A stretch of DNA of 64,000 nucleotides, from assembly GCF_003112775.1 (NCBI RefSeq), contig NZ_BFCH01000009.1, positions 62,001 to 126,000 on the forward strand. The letters are read 5' to 3'. The position numbers and the translations under genes are program-made. The notes below the pieces were generated by a model. It saw nothing but the letters and a program-made list of their open reading frames with translations. It was not told where the DNA came from and ran no database searches. The stretch's first letter is position 1. Each line of letters starts with the position of its first letter. Below are positions 43,005-52,397 of this stretch, piece by piece. Source of the stretch: Mycobacterium montefiorense (lineage in GTDB: Bacteria > Actinomycetota > Actinomycetes > Mycobacteriales > Mycobacteriaceae).

Positions 43005-44524
43005 CGACCGCTGACGACTTACGCGATCGGGCACGTCAGGCCCTACAGGCAATTGGCGCCGACGGCGGCCTCGGCGAGCCCGGCGGGCACGGCCTGCCGG
43101 CCAGCACGCCGATCATCGGCGAGGTGCTTTTCACCGTCGCGCCCACGTCCGTTGAGCAGGCCGACCGCGTGCTGACGGCCGCCGCCGAGGCGTTCACGGT
43201 GTGGCGAAACACCCCGCCCCCGGTGCGCGGCGCGCTGGTGGCCCGCCTCGGCGAGCTGCTCGCCGAACACCGCAACGACCTCGCCACGCTGGTGACCCTC
43301 GAAGTCGGCAAGATCGGTTCCGAAGCCCTGGGCGAAGTGCAGGAAATGATCGACATCTGCCAGTTCGCCGTCGGCCTGTCGCGCCAGCTCTACGGCCGGA
43401 CCATCGCCTCGGAGCGGCCCGGCCACCGGCTGGCCGAGACCTGGCATCCGCTGGGCGTGGTTGGGGTGATCACCGCGTTCAACTTCCCGATCGCGGTCTG
43501 GGCGTGGAACACCGCGGTGGCACTGGTGTGCGGGGACACGGTGGTGTGGAAACCCTCGGAGCTGACGCCGTTGACGGCGCTGGCGTGTCAGGCGCTGATC
43601 AGCCGGGCCGCGGCCGACGTCGGCGCGCCGCCCGCGGTGAGCGGGCTGGTGCTGGGCGATCGCGAGCTGGGCGAGCAGCTGGTCGACGACCCGCGGGTCG
43701 CGTTGTTGTCCGCGACCGGTTCGGTGCGGATGGGCCAGCAGGTCGGCCCGCGAGGGGCCGCGCGCTTCGGGCGGGTGCTGCTGGAGTTGGGCGGCAACAA
43801 CGCCGCGATCGTCACGCCGTCGGCCGACCTGGACCTGGCGGTGCGCGCGATCGTCTTCGCCGCCGCCGGCACCGCCGGTCAGCGGTGCACCAGCCTGCGC
43901 CGGCTGATCGTGCATCGCTCGGTGGCGGACGTGGTGGTAGCACGGGTGGCGTCCGCGTGTGCGCAGCTGCCGATCGGCGATCCGTCGGTGCCCGGCGCGC
44001 TGATCGGCCCGCTCATTCACGAAACCGCCTACCGCGACATGGTCGGGGCGCTGGAGCAAGCCCGCGCCGAGGGCGGCGAGGTGATCGGCGGCGAGCGCCG
44101 CGACGTCCGCACCGACGAGTATCCCAGCGCCTACTACGTCGCGCCGGCCGTGGTGCGAATGCCCGCGCAAAGCGACATCGTCACGGCGGAAACGTTCGCG
44201 CCGATCCTCTATGTGCTGACCTACGACGACCTGAACGAGGCGATCGCCCTCAACAACGGCGTGCCGCAAGGACTCTCGTCGGCCATCTTCACCACCGACC
44301 TGCGCGAGGCTGAGCGCTTCCTGGACGGCTCCGACTGCGGTATCGCCAACGTCAATATCGGCACGTCGGGCGCCGAAATCGGTGGTGCGTTCGGCGGCGA
44401 GAAGCAGACCGGTGGCGGACGGGAGTCCGGGTCGGACGCGTGGAAGGCGTACATGCGGCGCGCCACCAACACCGTCAACTACTCCAGCGAGCTACCGCTG
44501 GCACAAGGTGTGGAGTTCGGATAA
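43001..44524 (+). CDS. pcd: Piperideine-6-carboxylate / 2-aminoadipate semialdehyde dehydrogenase
   Basis: NAD(P)-dependent aldehyde dehydrogenase oxidising the Lat product to 2-aminoadipate. 507 residues: ITAFNFPIAVWAWN, VVWKPSELTPL, general base Glu in LLELGGNN and catalytic Cys296 in AGQRCTS. ATG 43001 overlaps the preceding stop (ATGA) and follows AGGAGG. A frame open back to 42740 is inside the previous gene. With lat and the HglS-type gene it completes three steps of a lysine-to-2-hydroxyglutarate route; the transaminase for 2-aminoadipate is not visible here. Confidence 0.94.
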   Translation: MTTADDLRDRARQALQAIGADGGLGEPGGHGLPASTPIIGEVLFTVAPTSVEQADRVLTAAAEAFTVWRNTPPPVRGALVARLGELLAEHRNDLATLVTLEVGKIGSEALGEVQEMIDICQFAVGLSRQLYGRTIASERPGHRLAETWHPLGVVGVITAFNFPIAVWAWNTAVALVCGDTVVWKPSELTPLTALACQALISRAAADVGAPPAVSGLVLGDRELGEQLVDDPRVALLSATGSVRMGQQVGPRGAARFGRVLLELGGNNAAIVTPSADLDLAVRAIVFAAAGTAGQRCTSLRRLIVHRSVADVVVARVASACAQLPIGDPSVPGALIGPLIHETAYRDMVGALEQARAEGGEVIGGERRDVRTDEYPSAYYVAPAVVRMPAQSDIVTAETFAPILYVLTYDDLNEAIALNNGVPQGLSSAIFTTDLREAERFLDGSDCGIANVNIGTSGAEIGGAFGGEKQTGGGRESGSDAWKAYMRRATNTVNYSSELPLAQGVEFG

Positions 44525-44557
44525 ACGCAGTCTGAATTATGTAGTGCCCTTCGTGAG

Positions 44558-44563
44558 TACTAT
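44558..44563 (+). promoter_or_regulatory. Probable -10 element for the TetR gene
   Basis: TACTAT lies 7 bases before the ATG at 44571, with no ribosome site between, so the transcript would be leaderless. The 46-base gap also holds TAGT...ACTA outer repeats that might be a TetR operator. Confidence 0.4.
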
Positions 44564-44570
44564 CTGACAC

Positions 44571-45242
44571 ATGCCAACGGCTAGGAGGCGGCTGTCCCCC
44601 GAGGATCGGCGCGCCGAACTGCTCGCTTTAGGTGCGGAAGTCTTCGGGAAACGGCCCTACGACGAAGTCCGCATCGACGAGATCGCCGAGCGGGCCGGGG
44701 TGTCGCGCGCCCTGATGTACCACTACTTTCCCGACAAGCGAGCGTTTTTCGCCGCGGTCGTCAAGGGCGAGGCAGACCGGCTCTACGAGACCACCAACAG
44801 AGAGCCCATGGTCGGCCTGACGATGTTCGAAGAAGCCCGGATGGGTGTGCTGGCCTACATGGCCTACCACGAGCAGAACCCAGAGGCGGCCTGGGCGGCC
44901 TACGTCGGCCTGGGCCGATCCGACCCGGTTCTGCTGGGCGTCGAGGACGACGCCAAGAACCGCCAGCTCGAACACATCATGGACCGCATCACCGAGGTGG
45001 TGGCCGCGGTTCCCGGCGCGAAGCTGGAACCCGATATCGAACGGGACCTGCGGGTCATCCTCAACGGCTGGATCGCGTTCACCTTCGAGCTGTGCCGGCA
45101 GCGCATCATGGACCCCACGACCAGCGCCGAACGCCTTGCCGACTCGTGCGCGCACACGCTGCTGGACTCGATTACCCGGGTGCCCGAGATCCCCGAGGAA
45201 CTGGCCCACGCGATGGCCACCTCTCGTCTTCAACCGCAGTAG
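44571..45242 (+). CDS. TetR-family transcriptional regulator (Rv3295-like)
   Basis: 223 residues. Residues about 8-55 form the TetR HTH (RRAELLALGAEVFGKRPYDEVRIDEIAERAGVSRALMYHYFPDKRAFFAAVV); the rest is a variable ligand-binding domain rich in helices. Ligand and targets unknown. It lies between pcd and lhr as in H37Rv, where Rv3294c also intervenes but is absent here. Confidence 0.9.
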   Translation: MPTARRRLSPEDRRAELLALGAEVFGKRPYDEVRIDEIAERAGVSRALMYHYFPDKRAFFAAVVKGEADRLYETTNREPMVGLTMFEEARMGVLAYMAYHEQNPEAAWAAYVGLGRSDPVLLGVEDDAKNRQLEHIMDRITEVVAAVPGAKLEPDIERDLRVILNGWIAFTFELCRQRIMDPTTSAERLADSCAHTLLDSITRVPEIPEELAHAMATSRLQPQ

Positions 45243-45280
45243 CGGACGCTTTTGTCGGTGTCTGTTGGCACCATGGCTAG

Positions 45281-48200
45281 GTGAGCACCGAAGCACTCGA
45301 GCGGTTTAGCGCGATCACGCGCGAGTGGTTCGGCAGCACCTTCCCCGCCCCGACCGCCGCACAGTCGGCGGCTTGGGACGCCATCGCCGATGGCAACAAC
45401 ACGCTCGTCATCGCACCGACCGGATCCGGCAAGACGCTGGCCGCGTTCCTGTGGGCCCTGGACTCCCTGGCCCGCCCCACCGACGCGGCCGAACGGCCGC
45501 GCGGCACGCGCGTGCTGTACGTGTCACCGCTCAAGGCGCTGGCGGTCGACGTGGAACGCAACCTGCGCACTCCGTTGGCCGGTCTGACCAGAATCGCCGA
45601 CCGGCACGGTCTGCCCGCCCCCGACATCAGCGTCGGCGTCCGCTCGGGTGACACCCCGCCGGCGCGCCGCCGCCAGCTCATCGCCTCCCCGCCCGATGTG
45701 CTGATCACCACCCCCGAGTCGCTGTTCTTGATGCTGACCTCGGCCGCGCGCGAGACCCTGGCCGGCGTCGCGACGGTGATCGTCGACGAGGTACACGCCA
45801 TCGCCGCCGGCAAACGCGGTGCGCACCTGGCGGTATCGCTGGAGCGCCTCGACGACCTCCGGGAAGGCCGGCCCGCCCAGCGCATCGGACTGTCGGCGAC
45901 GGTGCGTCCACCCGAGGAGCTGGCGCGATTTTTGTCCGGCAACGCCCCGACCACGATCGTGGCTCCACCGTCGGCCAAGTCCTTCCAGCTCACCGTGCAG
46001 GTGCCCGTGCCCGACATGGCCAACCTGACCGACACTCCCCCGCAAGCGGGTGGTACGCCCTCCATCTGGCCCGATATCGAGGCCCGCCTGGTCGACCTGA
46101 TCGAAGCCCACAGCTCGACCATCGTGTTCGCCAACTCACGACGGTTGGCCGAGCGACTTACCGCACGGCTCAACGAGATTCACGCCGAGCGTAACGGTGT
46201 CGACCTCTCGACCGAGGCCAATCGCAAGGTGCCCGGCGGGGCGCCGGCGCACATCATGGGCAGCGGCCAGACCTACGGCGCGGATACCGTGCTGGCCCGC
46301 GCACACCACGGTTCGGTCAGCAAGGAGCAACGCGCTCTGGTCGAAGAGGACCTCAAGCGCGGACTGCTCAAGGCGGTGGTGGCCACCTCGAGCCTGGAGC
46401 TGGGCATCGATATGGGCGCGGTCGACCTGGTGATCCAGGTGGAGGCGCCGCCGTCGGTGGCCAGCGGCCTGCAGCGCATCGGCCGGGCCGGCCACCAGGT
46501 AGGTGAGGTCTCCCGAGGTGTGCTGTTCCCCAAACACCGCACCGACCTGATCAGCTGCGCGGTCAGCGTGCAACGGATGCTGGCCGGGCAGATCGAGACG
46601 ATGCGGATGCCCGCCAACCCGCTCGACATCCTCGCCCAGCAAACCATTGCGGCGGCCGCGCTGGAGCCGCTGGATGCCGACCGTTGGTTCGAGACAGTGC
46701 GGCGGGCCGCGCCGTTCGCGACCCTGCCGCGCAGCGTGTTCGAGGCCACCCTGGACCTTTTGAGCGGCAAATATCCGTCCACCGAATTCGCCGAGCTGCG
46801 ACCGCGGCTGGTCTACGACCGCGACGCCGGCACGCTGACCGCCCGGCCCGGCGCGCAACGGCTGGCCGTCACCTCCGGCGGCGCGATCCCCGACCGCGGG
46901 ATGTTCACCGTCTACCTGGCCAGCGAATCCGAAAAACCTTCGCGGGTAGGCGAACTTGACGAGGAAATGGTCTACGAGTCGCGCCCCGGTGACGTCATCT
47001 CACTGGGGGCCACCAGCTGGCGGATCACCGAGATCACCCATGACCGGGTGCTGGTGATTCCCGCGCCGGGGCTGCCGGCCCGGTTGCCGTTCTGGCACGG
47101 CGACGGCGTGGGCCGGCCCGCCGAGCTGGGCGCCGCGCTCGGCGCGTTCACCGGCGAGCTGGCCGGACTGGACCGCGATGCATTCGGAACACGTTGCACC
47201 GCATTGGGTTTCAACGAATATGCAACCGACAACCTGTGGGTGCTGCTCGACGACCAACGGACCGCTACTTCGACGGTGCCCACCGATACCACCCTGTTGG
47301 TCGAGCGATTCCGCGACGAGCTGGGCGACTGGCGGGTGATCCTGCATTCGCCGTACGGGCTACGGGTGCATGGACCGCTCGCGCTCGCGGTGGGCCGGCG
47401 GCTGGCCGAACGCTACGGCATCGACGAGAAGCCGACCGCCTCCGACGACGGCATCGTCGTGCATTTGCCCGACACTTTGGCGGAAACCCCGGCAGGTGCA
47501 GAGCTTTTCGTCTTCGACGCCGACGAGATCGACCCGATCGTCACCGCCGAAGTGGGCGGCTCGGCGCTGTTCGCATCCCGGTTCCGCGAATGCGCGGCGC
47601 GTGCGCTGCTGCTACCCCGCCGGCACCCCGGCCGCCGCTCGCCGCTGTGGCATCAGCGCCAGCGGGCGGCCCAATTGCTGGATGTGGCCCGTAAATACCC
47701 CGACTTCCCGATCGTGCTGGAGACCGTCCGGGAATGCCTGCAGGACGTCTACGACGTCCCGGCGCTGGTCGATTTGATGACCGGCATCGCAGCGCGGCGG
47801 GTGCGGGTGCTCGAGGCCGAAACCGCCAAGCCCTCACCGTTCGCGGCGTCGCTGTTGTTCGGCTACGTCGGCGCGTTTATGTACGAGGGCGATTCCCCGC
47901 TGGCCGAGCGCCGCGCCGCGGCCTTGTCGCTGGACAGCACGCTGCTCGCCGAGCTGCTCGGTCGGGTAGAACTGCGCGAATTGCTCGATCCCGAGGTTGT
48001 TGCCGCGACCGGTCGCCAGTTGCAGCATCTGACCGCCGATCGGGCCGCCCGCGATGCCGAGGCGGTCGCGGATCTGCTGCGACTGCTGGGGCCGCTGACC
48101 GAAGATGAGGTCGCCGCGCGGACTACGGCCGCCGACGGCATCGATATCGGCGGCTGGCTGGAAGGCCTGCGCGCCGCCCGGCGCGCGCTGACGGTGTCGT

Positions 48201-49861
48201 TCGCGGACCGCAGCTGGTGGGTAGCCATCGAGGACATCGGCCGGCTGCGCGACGGCGTCGGCGCCGCCGTCCCGCTGGGCGTCCCGACCTCGTTCACCGA
48301 GCAGGTGGCCGACCCGCTGGGCGAGCTGCTGGGCCGCTACGCGCGCACCCAGACCCCGTTCACCACGGCCGATGCCGCAGCCCGGTTCGGCCTGGGGCTG
48401 CGGGTCACGGCCGACGTGCTGAACCGGCTGGCCGGCTCGGGGTCTTCGGGAGGCCGGCTGGTGCGCGGCGACTTTGTCACGCCCGAAGTCACCCGCGGCG
48501 GGTCCGGCGGCATCGGCGGCGAGCAGTGGTGTGACGCCGAGGTGCTGCGGATTCTGCGGCGCCGGTCGCTGGCCGCGCTGCGTGCCCAGGTCGAGCCGGT
48601 CAGCACCGCCGCCTACGGGCGGTTCCTGCCCGCCTGGCATCACCTGGGCACCGCAAGCGGCACCGACGGGCTGATGTCCGTGATCGATCAGCTGGCCGGT
48701 GTCCGGATACCCGCATCGGCGCTAGAACCGCTGGTGTTGACGCCGCGGCTGGCCGACTATTCACCGGCGATGCTCGATGAGCTGCTGGCGGCCGGGGAGG
48801 TCACCTGGTCGGGCGCCGGGTCGATCTCGGGCAGTGACGGGTGGATCGCGTTGCACGCCAGCGATTCCGCTCCGTTGACCTTGACCACGCCTGACGAAAT
48901 CGACTTCACCGACACCCACCGCGCGATCCTGGCAACGCTGGCCGGCAGTGGCGCCTACTTCTTCCGCCAACTGGCCCAGGACGGGATCGGCGAAACTGCG
49001 CTCAAAGATGCACTGTGGGAGCTGATCTGGGCGGGCTGGATCACCGGCGACACGTTCGCCCCGGTGCGCGCACTGCTGACGGGCACCGGAGCCCGCAACC
49101 GCTCGACGCCCGCGCACCGCACCCGCCGGCCACCGCGGCTGAGCCGCTACAGCGTCGCGCATCCGCACGCTCGGACCACCGACCCCACCGTGGCCGGCCG
49201 CTGGTCGGCGCTGCCGACCCCCGAGCCCGATTCCACACTGCGCGCCCATTACCAAGCCGAGTTGCTGCTGAACCGCCATGGCGTGCTGACCAGAGGCGCG
49301 GTCGCGTCGGAAAATGTGCCGGGGGGATTCGCCACCCTGTACAAGGTTCTGAGCACATTCGAAGAGGCCGGTAGATGTCAGCGCGGGTACTTCGTCGAGT
49401 CGCTGGGCGGCGCGCAATTCGCCGTCGCCTCGACCGTCGACCGGCTGCGCAGTTACCTCGACGGTGTGGACCGGAAGCGACCCGAATATCGAGCGGTCGT
49501 GCTGGCCGCCGCCGACCCGGCGAACCCGTACGGCGCCGCGTTGCCCTGGCCCACGTCGGAGGGGGCACGCCCCGGTCGCAAGGCTGGCGCGCTCGTCGTA
49601 CTGGTCGACGGCGACCTGGCCTGGTTCCTCGAACGCGGCGGACGGTCATTGCTGACGTTCACCGACGATCCCGGCTCCAACCACGCCGCCGCTCAGGGCC
49701 TGGCCGAACTGGTCTCCGCGCGTCGCGTCGAATCGATCCTGGTCGAACGCATCAACGGGGTGCCCGCTCTGCAGCCGCTGAGCGGCGGGCCGAGTCCGGT
49801 CGCCGAGGCACTCTCAGCAGCCGGGTTCGCCCGCACCCCACGCGGAATGCGGCTGCGGTGA
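45281..49861 (+). CDS. lhr: Large ATP-dependent helicase Lhr
   Basis: Giant SF2 3'-5' DNA helicase, induced by DNA damage in mycobacteria and able to unwind RNA-DNA hybrids. 1526 residues. The first 850 residues or so hold the helicase core: TGSGKTLAAF (Walker A), DEVHAI (motif II), SATVRPPEE (motif III), then the RecA2 motifs ATSSLELGIDMGAVDLVIQ and QRIGRAGHQ, a winged helix and beta-barrel. The long C-terminal part is the Lhr-type domain whose function is less known. GTG 45281. nei2 starts 3 bases after its stop, so a repair operon is likely. Confidence 0.95.
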   Translation: MSTEALERFSAITREWFGSTFPAPTAAQSAAWDAIADGNNTLVIAPTGSGKTLAAFLWALDSLARPTDAAERPRGTRVLYVSPLKALAVDVERNLRTPLAGLTRIADRHGLPAPDISVGVRSGDTPPARRRQLIASPPDVLITTPESLFLMLTSAARETLAGVATVIVDEVHAIAAGKRGAHLAVSLERLDDLREGRPAQRIGLSATVRPPEELARFLSGNAPTTIVAPPSAKSFQLTVQVPVPDMANLTDTPPQAGGTPSIWPDIEARLVDLIEAHSSTIVFANSRRLAERLTARLNEIHAERNGVDLSTEANRKVPGGAPAHIMGSGQTYGADTVLARAHHGSVSKEQRALVEEDLKRGLLKAVVATSSLELGIDMGAVDLVIQVEAPPSVASGLQRIGRAGHQVGEVSRGVLFPKHRTDLISCAVSVQRMLAGQIETMRMPANPLDILAQQTIAAAALEPLDADRWFETVRRAAPFATLPRSVFEATLDLLSGKYPSTEFAELRPRLVYDRDAGTLTARPGAQRLAVTSGGAIPDRGMFTVYLASESEKPSRVGELDEEMVYESRPGDVISLGATSWRITEITHDRVLVIPAPGLPARLPFWHGDGVGRPAELGAALGAFTGELAGLDRDAFGTRCTALGFNEYATDNLWVLLDDQRTATSTVPTDTTLLVERFRDELGDWRVILHSPYGLRVHGPLALAVGRRLAERYGIDEKPTASDDGIVVHLPDTLAETPAGAELFVFDADEIDPIVTAEVGGSALFASRFRECAARALLLPRRHPGRRSPLWHQRQRAAQLLDVARKYPDFPIVLETVRECLQDVYDVPALVDLMTGIAARRVRVLEAETAKPSPFAASLLFGYVGAFMYEGDSPLAERRAAALSLDSTLLAELLGRVELRELLDPEVVAATGRQLQHLTADRAARDAEAVADLLRLLGPLTEDEVAARTTAADGIDIGGWLEGLRAARRALTVSFADRSWWVAIEDIGRLRDGVGAAVPLGVPTSFTEQVADPLGELLGRYARTQTPFTTADAAARFGLGLRVTADVLNRLAGSGSSGGRLVRGDFVTPEVTRGGSGGIGGEQWCDAEVLRILRRRSLAALRAQVEPVSTAAYGRFLPAWHHLGTASGTDGLMSVIDQLAGVRIPASALEPLVLTPRLADYSPAMLDELLAAGEVTWSGAGSISGSDGWIALHASDSAPLTLTTPDEIDFTDTHRAILATLAGSGAYFFRQLAQDGIGETALKDALWELIWAGWITGDTFAPVRALLTGTGARNRSTPAHRTRRPPRLSRYSVAHPHARTTDPTVAGRWSALPTPEPDSTLRAHYQAELLLNRHGVLTRGAVASENVPGGFATLYKVLSTFEEAGRCQRGYFVESLGGAQFAVASTVDRLRSYLDGVDRKRPEYRAVVLAAADPANPYGAALPWPTSEGARPGRKAGALVVLVDGDLAWFLERGGRSLLTFTDDPGSNHAAAQGLAELVSARRVESILVERINGVPALQPLSGGPSPVAEALSAAGFARTPRGMRLR

Positions 49862-49864
49862 GCC

Positions 49865-50620
49865 ATGCCCGAGGGTGACACGGTCTGGCATACCGCCGCC
49901 CTGCTGCGTGAGCATCTGGTCGGGCAGACGCTGATCCGCTGCGACGTCCGGGTGCCGCAATTCGCCACCGTCGACCTCGCCGGCAACGTGGTGGATGAAG
50001 TGCTCAGCCGGGGCAAGCACCTGTTCATCCGGGTGGGGCGGGCCAGCATTCACTCGCATTTGAAGATGGACGGCAGCTGGCGAGTCGGAAATCGACCGGT
50101 CCGGGTGGATCACCGGGCCCGTATCGTGCTGGAAGCCAACGATATTCGTGCCGTCGGTGTCGACCTCGGGGTGCTCGAGATCCTCGACCGCGACCACGAC
50201 CAGGAAGTGGTCGCGCATTTGGGGCCCGACCTGCTGGGCCCGGATTGGGATCCCCAGGTCGCCGCCAGCAACCTCGTTGCATGCCCGGGGCGGCCGATTG
50301 CCGAGGCACTGCTAGACCAGCGGGTGATGGCCGGGGTGGGCAACGTCTACTGCAACGAGCTGTGTTTTGTCGGCGGACATCTGCCCGGCGCGCCGGTCAG
50401 CGCGATCGCCGATCCGCGACGTTTGGTCTCACGAGCCCGGGAAATGCTGTGGGCCAACCGCTTCCGTTGGAACCGCTGCACCACCGGTAATACCCGGGCG
50501 GGCAAGCAGCTGTGGGTCTACGGCCGCGCCGGGCAAAGCTGCCGTCGCTGCGGCACTTCGATCATCGTCGACGACAGCGCCCCGCGGGTGGCCTACTGGT
50601 GCCCGTCCTGTCAGCGCTGA
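49865..50620 (+). CDS. nei: Endonuclease VIII-like DNA glycosylase Nei2
   Basis: Base-excision glycosylase/AP lyase removing oxidised bases. 251 residues beginning [11 protein letters not shown]: Pro2 is the Schiff-base nucleophile and Glu3 the acid. A C-terminal zinc finger (CRRCGTSII...YWCPSCQ) closes the protein. [10 protein letters not shown] is the helix-two-turn-helix region. It starts 3 bases after lhr, matching Rv3296-Rv3297. Confidence 0.94.
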   Translation: MPEGDTVWHTAALLREHLVGQTLIRCDVRVPQFATVDLAGNVVDEVLSRGKHLFIRVGRASIHSHLKMDGSWRVGNRPVRVDHRARIVLEANDIRAVGVDLGVLEILDRDHDQEVVAHLGPDLLGPDWDPQVAASNLVACPGRPIAEALLDQRVMAGVGNVYCNELCFVGGHLPGAPVSAIADPRRLVSRAREMLWANRFRWNRCTTGNTRAGKQLWVYGRAGQSCRRCGTSIIVDDSAPRVAYWCPSCQR

Positions 50621-50640
50621 ATCTCGCGAATCGACGTCGG

Positions 50641-51558
50641 CTAGTCGCGGGCGTGCGCCACGAAAAACTGGGCAATCGCTTCCGATCCGTCCAGCGCGCG
50701 CGTGGTCGGACCGATAACCGCCTTGGGCAGGTACTGCTTACCGCCCGGCCAGGTGTGCCCGCCGTTGTCGATCTGATAGAAGACCACCTCGGTCGCCGCC
50801 GCACACTGCGTCGAGTCGAAGCGGTGCACGACGGTGCCGTCCCCGACGTTGGGCAGCACCTGTGCCACCGGGTCCCCCTGGCAGCCGTCGGCAGCGCGCC
50901 ACTTGTCCACCATGGTCTTGACCGAGATGGAGTGACTCAGCCCGCCGCGACCGCGCACATCCCCGCCGTTGAAATGCACCAGGGGATCCGACGTTCCGTG
51001 CGCCTCCCACACCGAGACCGGCTGCGACGGGTTACATGCCACACCCGTGCCCAGCGTTCCCGCCACCGGCGCGATCGCGGAAAAAACGTCAGCGCGATCG
51101 CAAGCCAGCCGGTTGGACATGAAGCCGCCGTTGGACATGCCGGTGGCGAAGACATGCCCGGGGGCGATGTTGTAGTCGTTGCGCAGCTTTTCAGCGAGCC
51201 CGACCAGGAACTCAACGTCATTGATGTGACGCCGATCGGCGGGCGACGCCCCCCTTCCGTCGGCCCAGCTCTTGTCGTAGCCGTCGGGATAGACCACCAG
51301 CAGGTTGTTGGCGTCGGCGACGGCATCGAAGTCGGTCAGACCTCGCTGCCCTTTTCCGGTGCCGCCGCCTCCGTGCAGGCTGAGTACCAGGCCCGAGGGA
51401 TCGCCGGGCGGCAGATGCAATATGTAGGTCCGGTTCATCCCGCCAGAACGGAACGTCCCGGACCGATCGCGCGCGGTGGCCGCGGAAACATGTTGCACAC
51501 CGCAGCCGGCAAGACAGATCGCCAGCAGTGCCAGCGATAACCACCGTCCGTACGGCAT
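50641..51558 (-). CDS. lpqC: Lipoprotein esterase LpqC
   Basis: Cell-surface alpha/beta hydrolase of the feruloyl esterase/PHB depolymerase group. 305 residues. Lipoprotein signal (SLALLAICLAGCG, Cys near residue 19), nucleophile Ser in ATGMSNGGFMSN, and C-terminal GHTWPGG supplying the His. Also IPVAG-like oxyanion region and a Cys-rich middle (LACDRADV...GVACNPSQ). Substrate unknown. Convergent with nei. In H37Rv atsB follows; here a DUF732 gene lies on the other side. Confidence 0.9.
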   Translation of the reverse strand: MPYGRWLSLALLAICLAGCGVQHVSAATARDRSGTFRSGGMNRTYILHLPPGDPSGLVLSLHGGGGTGKGQRGLTDFDAVADANNLLVVYPDGYDKSWADGRGASPADRRHINDVEFLVGLAEKLRNDYNIAPGHVFATGMSNGGFMSNRLACDRADVFSAIAPVAGTLGTGVACNPSQPVSVWEAHGTSDPLVHFNGGDVRGRGGLSHSISVKTMVDKWRAADGCQGDPVAQVLPNVGDGTVVHRFDSTQCAAATEVVFYQIDNGGHTWPGGKQYLPKAVIGPTTRALDGSEAIAQFFVAHARD

Positions 51559-51621
51559 GCCGTCAAATTACCGACCACGCGCCCGGGTCGACCAGGTCGG
51601 GCTGTTCATACCCTCACTCGC

Positions 51622-51643
51622 GTTGAAAACGCACATGTTCAAC
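51622..51643. promoter_or_regulatory. Inverted repeat between lpqC and the DUF732 gene
   Basis: GTTGAA and TTCAAC are perfect inverted repeats around a 10-base spacer, midway in the 130-base divergent gap. A possible shared operator; no factor is suggested by the sequence. Confidence 0.3.
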
Positions 51644-51688
51644 TGTTGGTCAGATTCCATCGCGTTGGCAACGATCGCTATATGAGCA

Positions 51689-52066
51689 ATGATTAGGGGC
51701 GTGAAAATTGGCAAGCCCGGCCCCCGGTACGTGTCGTCGGGCACCCGAATCGTAGTTGCGATGGCCGTGTCGCTTGGTGTGCTCGGCGCAGGCTTAGCCC
51801 CTGCCGCCCGCGCCGACGCGAACGACGACAAATTCATCCAACTCCTGGTATCCGACGGCATCACCCACGAATCGGTCCCGGCAGCGATCGGCGCGGCCCG
51901 CAAGGTCTGCGAGTACCTCTCACAAGGCATGACGCCCAACGAGGTGGTTACCGACGTGATGAACAGCAGCAGCCTGCCCGACTACGATGCCGGCTATTTC
52001 GTCGGCGCGGCCATCCGCGCCTACTGCCCGCAATACATGCCGCCACCTGCGCCGCCGCAGATCTAA
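51689..52066 (+). CDS. Secreted DUF732-family protein
   Basis: 125 residues with a signal peptide (IVVAMAVSLGVLGAGLAPAARA, cleavage likely before DANDDKF). The mature part has the DUF732 pattern: FIQLLVSDGI, two Cys about 60 residues apart (VCEYL and AYCPQYMPP), and a Pro-rich tail. Function unknown; the family is expanded in mycobacteria. ATG 51689 or GTG 51701 may start it. Confidence 0.82.
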   Translation: MIRGVKIGKPGPRYVSSGTRIVVAMAVSLGVLGAGLAPAARADANDDKFIQLLVSDGITHESVPAAIGAARKVCEYLSQGMTPNEVVTDVMNSSSLPDYDAGYFVGAAIRAYCPQYMPPPAPPQI

Positions 52067-52148
52067 ACAGTCGGACGGCGAGCCGTCAATCCTTAACCTC
52101 CGCCTGAGTGTAATGTTTAACATCAGGTGAACAAATGGAGGCGTACAA

Positions 52149-52343
52149 ATGATCGCGAAGATAATTATCGGCGGTGCAGTCATTCTCGGGGCCACTGTTG
52201 GGCTTGCGGCACCGGCGAGCGCCGACGTGGTGTTCAACCAATTTTCCTGTGCCTGCGGGGCACCGCCCCCGTTCGCCAGCCCGGTGGTAGCGGATCGGAT
52301 AAATCAGGGCATATTCGACGCGGAAACCCGCCAGCTGCCCTGA
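52149..52343 (+). CDS. Small secreted protein, 64 residues, unknown function
   Basis: A signal peptide of about 25 residues (MIAKIIIGGAVILGATVGLAAPASA) leaves a mature peptide of about 39 residues, DVVFNQFSCACGAPPPFASPVV and a polar tail. Two Cys lie two residues apart (SCACG). A clear ribosome site (TGGAGG, spacing 7) supports ATG 52149. I do not recognise the family. A palindrome ATGTTTAACAT at 52113-52123 precedes it. Expression is likely but the role is unknown. Confidence 0.7.
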   Translation: MIAKIIIGGAVILGATVGLAAPASADVVFNQFSCACGAPPPFASPVVADRINQGIFDAETRQLP

Positions 52344-52397
52344 CGATCAGCATCGAGACCTTGATAGCCGGCGACGATGACCAGGGCAGGCTCTTCG

